Below are positions 51,608 to 60,455 of a DNA stretch of 64,000 nt, piece after piece; position 1 is the first letter of the stretch; every line of letters starts with the position of its first letter. The DNA comes from Leeuwenhoekiella parthenopeia (GTDB taxonomy: Bacteria > Bacteroidota > Bacteroidia > Flavobacteriales > Flavobacteriaceae): the NCBI RefSeq assembly GCF_020782115.1, contig NZ_JAJGMW010000003.1, positions 62,001 through 126,000 of the forward strand, given 5' to 3'. Under the pieces are notes generated by a model that worked only from the letters and a program-made list of their open reading frames with translations, did not search any database and had not been told where the DNA came from. A program made the translations under genes and the position numbers.

Positions 51608-52630
51608 TTATTTCAGTTTACCCAAATCGTAATAATAAAAAGTACCATCATCATTCATCGCGACAAACAAACCGTTTTTAAACGTTCCATTTAAAGGAAC
51701 AGTAACCACCTCACAACCATCTGTTTCGGTAGTTGTAAGGTTTAAAGCCTTAATAAATGCGTTAGTCTTACGATCGTAAAGATTAAACTGCCCACGCTGC
51801 TGGTCTGAAACGATAATCATCCCACTACCATCAGGGTAAGATGCAATCGCAATCCCTTCAATGTCTTCTAAAAAATCCTCCTGACCAAAAGCTGCCAGTT
51901 GCTCATTCCCTTTAGAAGGTTCTGCATAATATTTTTTTACGCTATCCCCTTCGTCAGAATAGTAAACATAGCCCAGAGCATCATCAACAGCAATAGCCTC
52001 TATTTCTTTCTTACCACTAAAGCTTCCAAACTTACGCACAAGGTCAAATCCTACAAGGCTGTCTGCTTTTGAAGTAATTTTATATTGGTAGAGGTAATTC
52101 TCCAAAGGACCTGTTTTGCGCCCCACTATTGCATAAAACGCTCCATCAATTGGAGATTTATAAAGGCTCACCCCCATTGGGTATTGAAATGCTTCATTGC
52201 TATCATCGTCAAAAACCGGAAAGCCCCCGCCGTCCAATGCTTTCATATCGGGCACTGAGTAGATGCGTAGCATTTTCCGTTCCCGCTCGGTAAAGGCAAT
52301 GATGTCTGTTTCGGTAGAATCGGTTAAAGGAAAACCATATCGCAAATCGACATTATTGGGACGCTCAATATTTGTAATCGATTTTTCGGGAATGATCTTT
52401 CCTTCCAAATCAAAGGCGAAAACTCCCCCGTCTGTATCCTTATCTGTACCAAAAACAATGCTGGCCGAAGCATCTTGTGCATTAATCCAGATCGCAGGAT
52501 CATCGGTATCATAGTTTACGTGTTCGGTAATAATATCCGGTTTAATTTCGGTCAATTGCGACTTTTTACTTCCGCAGGAAACTAAAATAATTACTGTGCT
52601 GCATGCAGCGATATACTTAAATTTTTTCAT
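51608..52630 (-). CDS. Beta-propeller phytase lipoprotein
   Basis: The 340-residue protein has a lipoprotein signal (IILVSCGSKK) and the beta-propeller phytase pattern: YDTDDPAIWINAQDASASIVFGTDKD near residue 42, ERPNNVDLRYGFPL near 90, a DDALGYVYYSDEGD segment near 217, and EGIAIASYPDGSG near 262. It would hydrolyse phytate at the cell surface in a calcium-dependent way. Its start directly follows the stop of the TonB receptor gene, so the pair is one transcript for organic phosphate uptake. Confidence 0.9.
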   Translation of the reverse strand: MKKFKYIAACSTVIILVSCGSKKSQLTEIKPDIITEHVNYDTDDPAIWINAQDASASIVFGTDKDTDGGVFAFDLEGKIIPEKSITNIERPNNVDLRYGFPLTDSTETDIIAFTERERKMLRIYSVPDMKALDGGGFPVFDDDSNEAFQYPMGVSLYKSPIDGAFYAIVGRKTGPLENYLYQYKITSKADSLVGFDLVRKFGSFSGKKEIEAIAVDDALGYVYYSDEGDSVKKYYAEPSKGNEQLAAFGQEDFLEDIEGIAIASYPDGSGMIIVSDQQRGQFNLYDRKTNAFIKALNLTTTETDGCEVVTVPLNGTFKNGLFVAMNDDGTFYYYDLGKLK

Positions 52631-55459
52631 CTAGAATAAATCATATTTTATACCAAAGGTCAAACGTGTGCTGTAGTATTCCATTTGCATGGTAAGGTTT
52701 TTCACTCCCTGATAATAACGCAATGGCTGGTTTGTAATGTTGTTTAAATTGGCATAAACCTGAAGGTTTCTGGATATGAAAACGGTCGCGTTAAAATCCA
52801 GGAAAAACTGCTCGTCATAAAAACGATCTTCAAAGGCATTACCGCCTAATTCATCTATATAGGCATCAGAATAGTTTGCCGAAAGACGAGCACTAAACAC
52901 CTTATCTGCATACGAAAGTGATGCGTTAAACATATTAGGTGAAGAACCCGGCAGTTCCAGATCACCGCGCATATCGCCGTCTTCGTTAGCAATACCTTTA
53001 GCTTCAGAATTTAGATAGGTGTAGTTAGCATAAATACCGAAGTTTTTAAGGAAGCCGGGAAGGAAATCAAGCTGACGCTGAAAGGCTAATTCTGCGCCAA
53101 AGATGCGTGCTTTATCCCCATTTAGCGGCTTATATAATTCATAACCCGTGGTTTCTTCTTCTGAAACACTGGTGTAAATAAAATCATTCAAATCTTTGTA
53201 AAACACCCCTCCCGAAAGAATCCCAACAGAACTGAAGTATCTCTCAGCCATAAAATCAAAATTCATCGAAGTGGTAGGATTCAACTGCGGGTTACCAACA
53301 GAAACCTCATCATCTTCACGCTGCCTGTACGGCACCAGGTCGATGTAATTAGGCCTTGCCAATGTGTTAGTCCAGGCAAAACGCAATACCGTATTTTCTG
53401 AAGCATTATACTTAAAATGTACACCGGGTAAAACATTGGTATACGTACTCTCATCATTGATCTGCGTAAATGCTTCGGGTTCATCAACGTCAAAGCTGTT
53501 ACCGGTACTTTCAATACGCGTATTTTCGACACGAAGCCCCGCAATAACACTCAGTTTATCTGACAGTTTTTGATTGGTCATCACATAACCTGCATAGACA
53601 TTTTCGGTTACGTCAAAATTGTCACCCAGATACTCATCGGGTACTGCTTCGCCTTCAAATGCCGCATTATCATTCAGGTTAAGGCTGCCCAGAAACTCTG
53701 GTGACGCAAAAACTCCCGGCTTATATTTAGCTCCCGCCAAAAAATCATTGTCATTATAACTACGCTGATCTACCATTGCCAGGTTGTCTAACGCAGCGTT
53801 AAGCGGTGTATATTCGAAGAAATTATTGGCTCTGTTTTTATTTTTAAAACGGCCACGCACCCCAAACTTTACGGTGCCATCACCATGGGTAAAGAAATCT
53901 GCAGGAAGCTCAAAATTTGCAAAGAAATTCACATCCTTTTCTTCGGTAAACTGATATTCTTCAGTCAATTCATCTAATTCAAATTCTGAAAAATCTTCTG
54001 CAGCTACGGGTGTATGAATAGGCTTACGTGTATCGTTGATTTCGTTGTTAATTTCACATTCTGTAGCATACACCAGATAACGCTCGTTAGGCCGCTCTTC
54101 TGACGCCTTGGCATAAGAACCCATCCAGGTGAATTTCAGGTTTCCAAAAAGGTGATTCCCACCTAAACTGTAATTCTGCATCCGTTGATCTTCAAGGCGT
54201 CTGTTCTGAGTTCGACCACCGGGGATACCTCCTTTAGTCTCCCGCTTTACTTCTACCGGAAAACGGGAAGGTGTATTGTTTACCATATCAAAATCGCCTT
54301 GCAGAATGTCTTCAGCATCTAATACCTCGCTTGAATAAGCGAAGCGATTTTCACGGTCGTCCCGCCAGTTGTACATGGTTTTCAGGTAAACCTCGTTGTT
54401 TTCATCGAAATTGTAATCAAAATTGGCGGAAAAACTGCGTCTTACACGTTGCACCAAATACTTGCGGTTTTCATAAACACTGGCATAGGGATTTACAGCT
54501 TCTTCCACTTCCTCGCCATCTGCATTGGTGTATGAAAAAGTATCAGACCATTCAGCTTCTACATTATCACTGCCAAAATCATTATCATTTATAGAGGCTG
54601 AAACCATCCAGCCAAATTTTTTATCCCTGGTGCGGTCACCTACTAGAAACGATCCGCTCCAAATACGTTTATCGGTGATAAAATTGATTCCCGAGCCACC
54701 TGTGGCCGAAAGTCTGAAACTTTGCGGAGTAGAGCGCGTCACCAGATTTACCGAACCCCCTAAGGCATCGGCATCCATATCAGGGGTTACGGCCTTATTC
54801 ACCTCAATGGTCTGGATCATATCAGAAGGAATAAGGTCCATCTGCACATTACGGTTATCTCCTTCTGCTGAAGGGATACGGCTTCCGTTTAAGGTCACCG
54901 AGTTTAATTGTGGAGCAAGACCTCTAACGATAATGTTACGGGCTTCGCCCTGATCAACCTGCATCGTGATCCCGGGAATACGCTTAGTCGCGTCACCAAT
55001 ATTAGCATCCGGAAATTTCCCAATTTGATCTGTAGAAACAACATTGGTGATGTTTACATTGTTTTTCTGCGTATTTAATGCTCTGGCCTGACCACCCGCA
55101 CTAAACCCTACAAGTTGTACATCGTCAAGTTCTGTTTCTTCCGAAGCCAATAAAATAGAAACTGAGGTAGTCTTTCCCGCTGTTACGGTTATTTCTTTAT
55201 TGGTATCTGAAAAACCAAGATACTTAATAGTAAGGGTATGGTTGCCTTCCGGTATTTCCACAAAGGTGAATTTTCCGTCCTGATTAGAAACAGCACCTTT
55301 ATTAAGGTTCTTTATCATGATTGCGGCACCGGGAACGTTGATGCCGTATTCATCTGTTATTACTCCCTGAATAATGCCCTCCTGTGCAGATAATCCGGAA
55401 TAATTTAAGGTAAAAAGCAGCGTTACAATAAGCAACTTTAAACTGGTAATTAATTTCAT
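52631..55459 (-). CDS. TonB-dependent receptor paired with phytase
   Basis: The 942-residue protein has a signal peptide, a carboxypeptidase regulatory-like domain (IQGVITDEYGINVPGAAIMIKN) at about residues 28-110, a plug domain with KRIPGITMQVDQGEARNIIVRGLAPQLNSV near 165, and a beta-barrel ending in TRLTFGIKYDLF. It is followed directly by the phytase gene. The likely cargo is phytate or an inositol phosphate; this is inferred from the neighbour. A TAAATTTG box at 55482-55489 may be its promoter. Confidence 0.92.
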   Translation of the reverse strand: MKLITSLKLLIVTLLFTLNYSGLSAQEGIIQGVITDEYGINVPGAAIMIKNLNKGAVSNQDGKFTFVEIPEGNHTLTIKYLGFSDTNKEITVTAGKTTSVSILLASEETELDDVQLVGFSAGGQARALNTQKNNVNITNVVSTDQIGKFPDANIGDATKRIPGITMQVDQGEARNIIVRGLAPQLNSVTLNGSRIPSAEGDNRNVQMDLIPSDMIQTIEVNKAVTPDMDADALGGSVNLVTRSTPQSFRLSATGGSGINFITDKRIWSGSFLVGDRTRDKKFGWMVSASINDNDFGSDNVEAEWSDTFSYTNADGEEVEEAVNPYASVYENRKYLVQRVRRSFSANFDYNFDENNEVYLKTMYNWRDDRENRFAYSSEVLDAEDILQGDFDMVNNTPSRFPVEVKRETKGGIPGGRTQNRRLEDQRMQNYSLGGNHLFGNLKFTWMGSYAKASEERPNERYLVYATECEINNEINDTRKPIHTPVAAEDFSEFELDELTEEYQFTEEKDVNFFANFELPADFFTHGDGTVKFGVRGRFKNKNRANNFFEYTPLNAALDNLAMVDQRSYNDNDFLAGAKYKPGVFASPEFLGSLNLNDNAAFEGEAVPDEYLGDNFDVTENVYAGYVMTNQKLSDKLSVIAGLRVENTRIESTGNSFDVDEPEAFTQINDESTYTNVLPGVHFKYNASENTVLRFAWTNTLARPNYIDLVPYRQREDDEVSVGNPQLNPTTSMNFDFMAERYFSSVGILSGGVFYKDLNDFIYTSVSEEETTGYELYKPLNGDKARIFGAELAFQRQLDFLPGFLKNFGIYANYTYLNSEAKGIANEDGDMRGDLELPGSSPNMFNASLSYADKVFSARLSANYSDAYIDELGGNAFEDRFYDEQFFLDFNATVFISRNLQVYANLNNITNQPLRYYQGVKNLTMQMEYYSTRLTFGIKYDLF

Positions 55460-55481
55460 TTTTTTGATGTTTTGTTTGCAC

Positions 55482-55489
55482 CAAATTTA
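55482..55489 (-). promoter_or_regulatory. Possible -7 box of the TonB receptor-phytase operon
   Basis: TAAATTTG on the minus strand fits TAnnTTTG and lies 23 bases before the receptor ATG. No -33 TTTG at the right spacing. Confidence 0.35.
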
Positions 55490-55623
55490 CCGGAGCCCTT
55501 TAAAGACGGGCTAAATTAAAGTCTAACAAATTGTAAAGATTCAGGATTTTAGAGGGCTACATCAAGGCAACAATTACCTAAATTTTACACAGCCTTAACC
55601 TTTGTGAAAAGAACAGGCCTCTT

Positions 55624-57219
55624 TTATAAATTCAACATAAAACCGGCGAGCTCTTCCTGTGTTTCAATAGGAAGTTTCTTGCGTAAACGATACCGGGCGA
55701 CCCGTACGCTGTCTGGAGTAATTCTTAGGATAGAGGCGATCTCTTTTGAAGAAAGATTCAAACGTAAAAGCAGACATAAGCGCAGCTCTGTTGCGGTGAG
55801 TTTTTGAAGGGATTTCTCATTTAAATTGGTGACAAACCCGGGATGTATCTCTTCAAAAAGCAGCATAAACTGATCCCACTCGTTATCCTCTTTCAAATGC
55901 ACTTCCAGATCCTGTGCAATTTCATTGATTTTAGCAGGGAGGTCCATGCGCTTACGCGAACTCAACTTTTGCAAGGTACCCGATACGTCTTCGATCACCT
56001 TATTCTTTTGAGCAATGGTTAAACTGTATTTTGATAAGGTTGCGGTCTTAAGCTGAATCTCACTTTCCAGATTGCGTGCTTTCTCTGCCCGGGTCTCGAG
56101 TTCGGCTTCCAGAGCCCGCTGTTTATAAAGCTGAAGATCTAAAGCAGCCTGACGCTTCTTTTTCTTTAAATAGAACACTATGATGCCCGAAGCTATAAGT
56201 GTAAAAACCAATAAAGACAAGGCCAATAACCGGGCTTTAGAAGTTTTGTTTTGCTCTTGCAGTAAGGCTATTTGAGCCTCATTCTCGCGGGTATCAAAAA
56301 TAGTTTGTAAGGCATTGAGCTGGCTGAAATTCTGAGAGTAAAACTGATCTTCCTTAAGCTTCTCATACTTAAGTAAAAACCGGTGGGCATTTTCAAAATC
56401 CCCGATTAAAGCATAGGTTTTTGATAAATCCTTATATGCACTGGTGATTTGATGTGTATTGGCATAGTTCTGTGCCAGGTTCAGAGCCTGGTAGGTTTTA
56501 GTTAGTGCCGTAGAATAATCTCCTGTTTTCCGGTAAATATCAGACAGGTTGTTTAGGGCATTAACCTGTCGCTCATCTCCGACTGCTTTAAAATACACAT
56601 AGGCTTTTTCAAAATACAGATAGGCCTTTTTAAAATCCCCCAAATCCTCGTAAACACTGCCTATACTTTCATTTACCGATGCCTCGCCCACAGCATCCTT
56701 TAAAGTTTCATAAACCGCAAGACTTTGGCGCTGAAACGCCAAGGCTTTATGAGGATTCTCCTGCTTTTCCCAGCAGGCCCCTATGAGTTGTAAACTTTTG
56801 GCTTTAATTCTTAAGTTTTTGGTTTTTACCGAAAAATCTAAACTTCGGTTTAGATAATACCGGGCTTTAGAATAGTTATACAGCGCGATGTAGATTTCGC
56901 CCAAACTGATATTGATAGTTGCCGAATACAACTCGCTATGTTGAGTTTTTTCTTCGGAAGCAAGCTTGTAATGCTCCACAGCCTGCGTATAAATCTGGGC
57001 GTTTTTATAAAACTCTGCCAGCTGATACTGTTTAGCATAGATACTATCTGCATTTCCGTCCTGCAGAGCACGGTCCAGCTGTGTTTTATAGGAATAAAAT
57101 AAAGAATCATTAAATGCCTGAAACGTGTAAGAATCTGCACTAGCCTGGGCAAACACCGGCCGGGTCAGTACTAAACAGATACTCACAACAGAATATGCAA
57201 AAAATCGTAATGGGTTCAA
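55624..57219 (-). CDS. TPR sensor with LuxR-type helix-turn-helix
   Basis: The 531-residue protein has a signal peptide, tetratricopeptide repeats at about residues 40-300 (for example VNESIGSVYEDLGDFKKAYLYF and NALNNLSDIYRKTGDYSTAL), a membrane helix (LALSLLVFTLIASGIIVFYL), a cytoplasmic coiled coil, and a C-terminal LuxR/GerE HTH (TATELRLCLLLRLNLSSKEIASIL). This one-component architecture is common in Flavobacteria. It lies upstream of the phytase operon on the same strand and may control it; that is only positional. Confidence 0.85.
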   Translation of the reverse strand: MNPLRFFAYSVVSICLVLTRPVFAQASADSYTFQAFNDSLFYSYKTQLDRALQDGNADSIYAKQYQLAEFYKNAQIYTQAVEHYKLASEEKTQHSELYSATINISLGEIYIALYNYSKARYYLNRSLDFSVKTKNLRIKAKSLQLIGACWEKQENPHKALAFQRQSLAVYETLKDAVGEASVNESIGSVYEDLGDFKKAYLYFEKAYVYFKAVGDERQVNALNNLSDIYRKTGDYSTALTKTYQALNLAQNYANTHQITSAYKDLSKTYALIGDFENAHRFLLKYEKLKEDQFYSQNFSQLNALQTIFDTRENEAQIALLQEQNKTSKARLLALSLLVFTLIASGIIVFYLKKKKRQAALDLQLYKQRALEAELETRAEKARNLESEIQLKTATLSKYSLTIAQKNKVIEDVSGTLQKLSSRKRMDLPAKINEIAQDLEVHLKEDNEWDQFMLLFEEIHPGFVTNLNEKSLQKLTATELRLCLLLRLNLSSKEIASILRITPDSVRVARYRLRKKLPIETQEELAGFMLNL

Positions 57220-57294
57220 AGGCTACACATAAAATCAACAATATAGCCCGCCCATATTACTCAGAGATTATCTCAAGTTTAAAAAGCTGTAAAT

Positions 57295-57333
57295 AAAAAA
57301 AGCGTCTACCTCAAATGAGATAGACGCTTTTTA
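57295..57333 (-). terminator. Terminator of rplU-rpmA
   Basis: AAAGCGTCTA and TAGACGCTTT form the stem, followed by a T run on the minus strand, directly after the rpmA stop. Confidence 0.88.
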
Positions 57334-57352
57334 ATGATAAACAAACTCTTAA

Positions 57353-57616
57353 TTAAGCTTCTGCGCTAGGCACTATAGAAACGTAAGATTTGTTGTCTTT
57401 CTTTTTGGTAAACTTAACGATACCGTCCACTTTAGCGTGAAGGGTATGATCTTTACCACCGTAAACATTCTCACCTGGGTGATGTGTGTTTCCACGTTGT
57501 CTAACGATGATGTTACCGGCAACAGCAGCCTGACCACCAAATATCTTAACACCTAGACGTTTAGATTCTGATTCTCTACCGTTCTTAGAACTACCTACTC
57601 CTTTTTTGTGAGCCAT
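57353..57616 (-). CDS. rpmA: Ribosomal protein L27
   Basis: The 87-residue protein has the L27 start [28 protein letters not shown] and continues with [20 protein letters not shown]. Initiation is directly at mature MAHKKG, without the cleaved leader seen in Firmicutes. It follows rplU by 34 bases. Confidence 0.97.
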   Translation of the reverse strand: MAHKKGVGSSKNGRESESKRLGVKIFGGQAAVAGNIIVRQRGNTHHPGENVYGGKDHTLHAKVDGIVKFTKKKDNKSYVSIVPSAEA

Positions 57617-57650
57617 CTTATTCTAGTTTTAAGGTTATACTTTAACAGGA

Positions 57651-58310
57651 TTATTTTTCGATCCCGCCGTCTAATTTCTCTTGTAATTCTTTAAGCTCAT
57701 CCCACTTACCTTCAGCAGCTAAAGCAGCTTGCTTTGGCCATGTGTCTGTAACGATGTGGCTTAATCTTGAGCTGGCTTCCGTAAGGATTTCGCTCAATTT
57801 CTCTGGAGTTGAAGCTGCAACTTTAGCAAAGGTATCAATACCTGCTGCTACTAATGCTTCTGCAGCCTTAGGGCCTGCACCTTCGATCTTTTTAAGATCA
57901 TCTCCTTTTGATGAAGCTTTAGCTTTCTTTTCTGCCTTTGGGGCTTCAGCTTTTGCCTCTTCTTTTTTCTCTGCCTTTGGAGCAGCTTTTTTACCACCTT
58001 TAAGAGAAATATCACCAATTACAATCTCGGTTAGAGATTGACGGTGACCATTTTTCTTTTGATAGCCTTTACGTCTTTTCTTTTTGAAAACAATTACTTT
58101 GTCTCCTTTTAAGTGACGTGAAATCTTTGCTCCAACAAGAGCTCCTTCTATAGCCGGGGCGCCTAAAGTGATGTCGTCACCATCTCCTGCAAGAAGAACT
58201 TTATCGAAAGAAACCTCGTCTCCTTCTTCTCCTGACAGACGGTTTACAAATACCTTCTGATCTTTCGCAACTTTAAATTGCTGCCCTGCTATCTCTACAA
58301 TTGCGTACAT
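57651..58310 (-). CDS. rplU: Ribosomal protein L21 with a C-terminal helix-hairpin-helix extension
   Basis: The first 100 residues are L21 (MYAIVEIAGQQFKV, with KRRKGYQKKNGHRQSLTEI). After a Lys/Ala/Glu-rich linker (residues 105-145), an extension of about 75 residues follows, with LKKIEGAGPKAAEALVAAGIDTFAKVA, a helix-hairpin-helix pattern. The total is 219 residues, twice the usual L21. Such extensions recur in Flavobacteria. The start is the ATG at 58310; a longer frame to 58367 lacks homology. Confidence 0.93.
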   Translation of the reverse strand: MYAIVEIAGQQFKVAKDQKVFVNRLSGEEGDEVSFDKVLLAGDGDDITLGAPAIEGALVGAKISRHLKGDKVIVFKKKRRKGYQKKNGHRQSLTEIVIGDISLKGGKKAAPKAEKKEEAKAEAPKAEKKAKASSKGDDLKKIEGAGPKAAEALVAAGIDTFAKVAASTPEKLSEILTEASSRLSHIVTDTWPKQAALAAEGKWDELKELQEKLDGGIEK

Positions 58311-58364
58311 AGCGTTGTGTTTATAAAATAAGTTAAAACTTAAACCTTCCGGCTTAAGAGGGCG

Positions 58365-58395
58365 CAAATATACGGCTATTTACTTATTATACAAA
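58365..58395 (-). promoter_or_regulatory. Promoter of rplU-rpmA
   Basis: On the minus strand TTTG (58392-58395) and TATATTTG (58365-58372) are separated by 19 bases, an exact match to the Bacteroidetes housekeeping consensus. The leader would be about 50 bases. Confidence 0.8.
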
Positions 58396-58410
58396 CCTAT
58401 AAATAGAAAA

Positions 58411-58878
58411 TCAGGAGATGTTTTTTGAAGACTTCTTTTTGGGATTCCAGCTTTGCTTAAACAACTGCATAAAGCTGAGGGTGAGTACTGCACTCGTTGC
58501 AAAGCCCATAATAGCCACTACAAAAACCACGCTACCCAAACTGGTGTTGTAAGTGGTTTCCCATTTGGAAATCATCACACTTAAAAAATCCGGGTTTAGA
58601 TTGGCTGCATACAGGGCGAAAAACGCAGTGAATAATATCGTAGATACAAAGCCGGTAACAATGCCCACTGCAAAGCCGTCACCATACTCAAAGTCCTTTC
58701 CCTTGCTTAGTTTATAATACTTAATAGCCTCGTAGATCCCGAAGCCGGTTATGACTCCATTAAACAAACTGTAAATAGGATTGGTATGGAGGCCAAATAA
58801 GGCCAGCACTAAAAAATAAGCAATTAATCCGGCGGTAATTGCAATTCCGAAACGTATGGGTAAAGCTACTTTAAGCAT
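58411..58878 (-). CDS. DUF4199 membrane protein
   Basis: The 155-residue protein has four membrane helices and the DUF4199 pattern: GIAITAGLIAYFLVLALFGL, YEAIKYYKLSKGKDFEYGDGFAVGIVTGF, and a last helix with ATSAVLTLSFMQLF. Its function is unknown. It lies alone; the 205 bases upstream contain no recognised element apart from AT-rich sequence. Confidence 0.85.
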   Translation of the reverse strand: MLKVALPIRFGIAITAGLIAYFLVLALFGLHTNPIYSLFNGVITGFGIYEAIKYYKLSKGKDFEYGDGFAVGIVTGFVSTILFTAFFALYAANLNPDFLSVMISKWETTYNTSLGSVVFVVAIMGFATSAVLTLSFMQLFKQSWNPKKKSSKNIS

Positions 58879-59083
58879 GCTATTTTTTGATTTTTAGGAT
58901 TAATTCTAAATTTCAGGATTTCAATTTCAAAATCAGCTAAAAAGCTGTTAAAAATTTAATTATTCAATGCTCCATTACCACAAGTAGTGAGCGCATTATT
59001 CATAACTATTAAAAATCAACACCGGTCCTTGTAACATATAGGCTACAGGTGCTACTTATAGTTTAAATTTTAAAATTTTACTT

Positions 59084-60403
59084 ATGAAAAAGACGTTTTT
59101 ATCAATTGCTTCTATTACTGCGCTTGGCTTTTCGCTTTGCGCTCAGGAAGTAGCTTTTGAAGAATACGATTTAGATAACGGCCTGCACGTTATTCTACAT
59201 CAGGATAATAATGCTCCTGTGGTGACTACAGCAGTTATGTATCACGTGGGCGGTAAAGACCGGGAAGATGGTCGCACAGGTTTTGCACATTTTTTTGAAC
59301 ATCTTCTTTTTGAAGGCACCGAAAATATAGAGAAAGGCAAATGGTTTGAGATCGTAAGCTCCAACGGAGGAACCAACAATGCAAACACGTCTCAGGATCG
59401 TACGTATTACTATGAAGTTTTTCCTTCAAACAATTTGGAGTTGGGATTATGGATGGAATCGGAACGTATGCTTCACCCTATAATCAAACAAGAAGGTGTT
59501 GACACCCAAAACGAAGTAGTCAAAGAAGAGCGTCGCTTACGTTATGACAATTCACCTTACGGTCAGTTTTTATTTGCCATAAGTGAGCAACTCTTTGAAA
59601 AGCACCCCTACAAAGATCCCAATGTAGGGTATATGGAAGATCTGGATGCTGCTTCACTTGAAGAGTTTCAGGCTTATTTTGATAAATATTATAAGCCCAG
59701 CAATGCCGCACTGGTCGTTGCAGGTGATATTGATATCGCAAAAACCAAGAAAATGATTCAGGACTATTTTGGTCCTATCCCCAGCGGTCCGGCTTTAGAA
59801 CGTACCTATCCACAGGAAGATCCTATAACCGAAACCAAAAGGAGTACCTTTTACGATCAAAACATTCAGGTTCCCGCAATACTTACTGCATACCGTACAC
59901 CGGGCTACGGAAGCCGTGACGCTTATGTGCTTAATATGATTTCTTCGTATCTAAGTGATGGTAAAAGCTCTAAGCTTTACAAAAAGATGGTTGATGAAGA
60001 AAAGAAAGCTTTACAAATAGGCGCCATCAACCTGGAGCAGGAAGATTACGGGATGTATATTATTTACGGGCTTCCGCTTGGCGAAACCAGTTTAGAAACC
60101 CTGCTTGAAGGGATGGAAGAAGAAATTACAAAACTGCGCAATAACCTTATTTCTGAAAGTGACTACGAAAAGCTTCAGAATAAGGCGGAAACCAATTTTG
60201 TGAATTCCAATTCAAGTGTTGAAGGTATAGCGAGCACGCTTGCGACAAACTATATGCTTTACGACGACACCAACCTCATCAATACTGAAATTGATATTTA
60301 CCGCTCCATTACCCGCGAAGAAATCAAAGAGGTGGCTAACAAATATTTGAAGCCAAATCAACGTGTTGAAGTAGAATACCTGCCTAAAAAAGACGAACAA
60401 TAG
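59084..60403 (+). CDS. M16 family zinc peptidase, active subunit
   Basis: The 439-residue protein has a signal peptide (ASITALGFSLCAQ) and the inverted zinc motif HFFEHLLFEGT near residue 68 with the downstream glutamate in NEVVKEERR. It is thus the catalytic half of an M16 clan pair, located in the periplasm. The next gene encodes the partner. An M16A/M16B pair of this kind forms a heterodimer that degrades peptides. Confidence 0.92.
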   Translation: MKKTFLSIASITALGFSLCAQEVAFEEYDLDNGLHVILHQDNNAPVVTTAVMYHVGGKDREDGRTGFAHFFEHLLFEGTENIEKGKWFEIVSSNGGTNNANTSQDRTYYYEVFPSNNLELGLWMESERMLHPIIKQEGVDTQNEVVKEERRLRYDNSPYGQFLFAISEQLFEKHPYKDPNVGYMEDLDAASLEEFQAYFDKYYKPSNAALVVAGDIDIAKTKKMIQDYFGPIPSGPALERTYPQEDPITETKRSTFYDQNIQVPAILTAYRTPGYGSRDAYVLNMISSYLSDGKSSKLYKKMVDEEKKALQIGAINLEQEDYGMYIIYGLPLGETSLETLLEGMEEEITKLRNNLISESDYEKLQNKAETNFVNSNSSVEGIASTLATNYMLYDDTNLINTEIDIYRSITREEIKEVANKYLKPNQRVEVEYLPKKDEQ

Positions 60404-60455
60404 ACTGAAGGATAGTTTCAAGCCTTTGATAAGTCATTCCATAAAAAACATTTAG

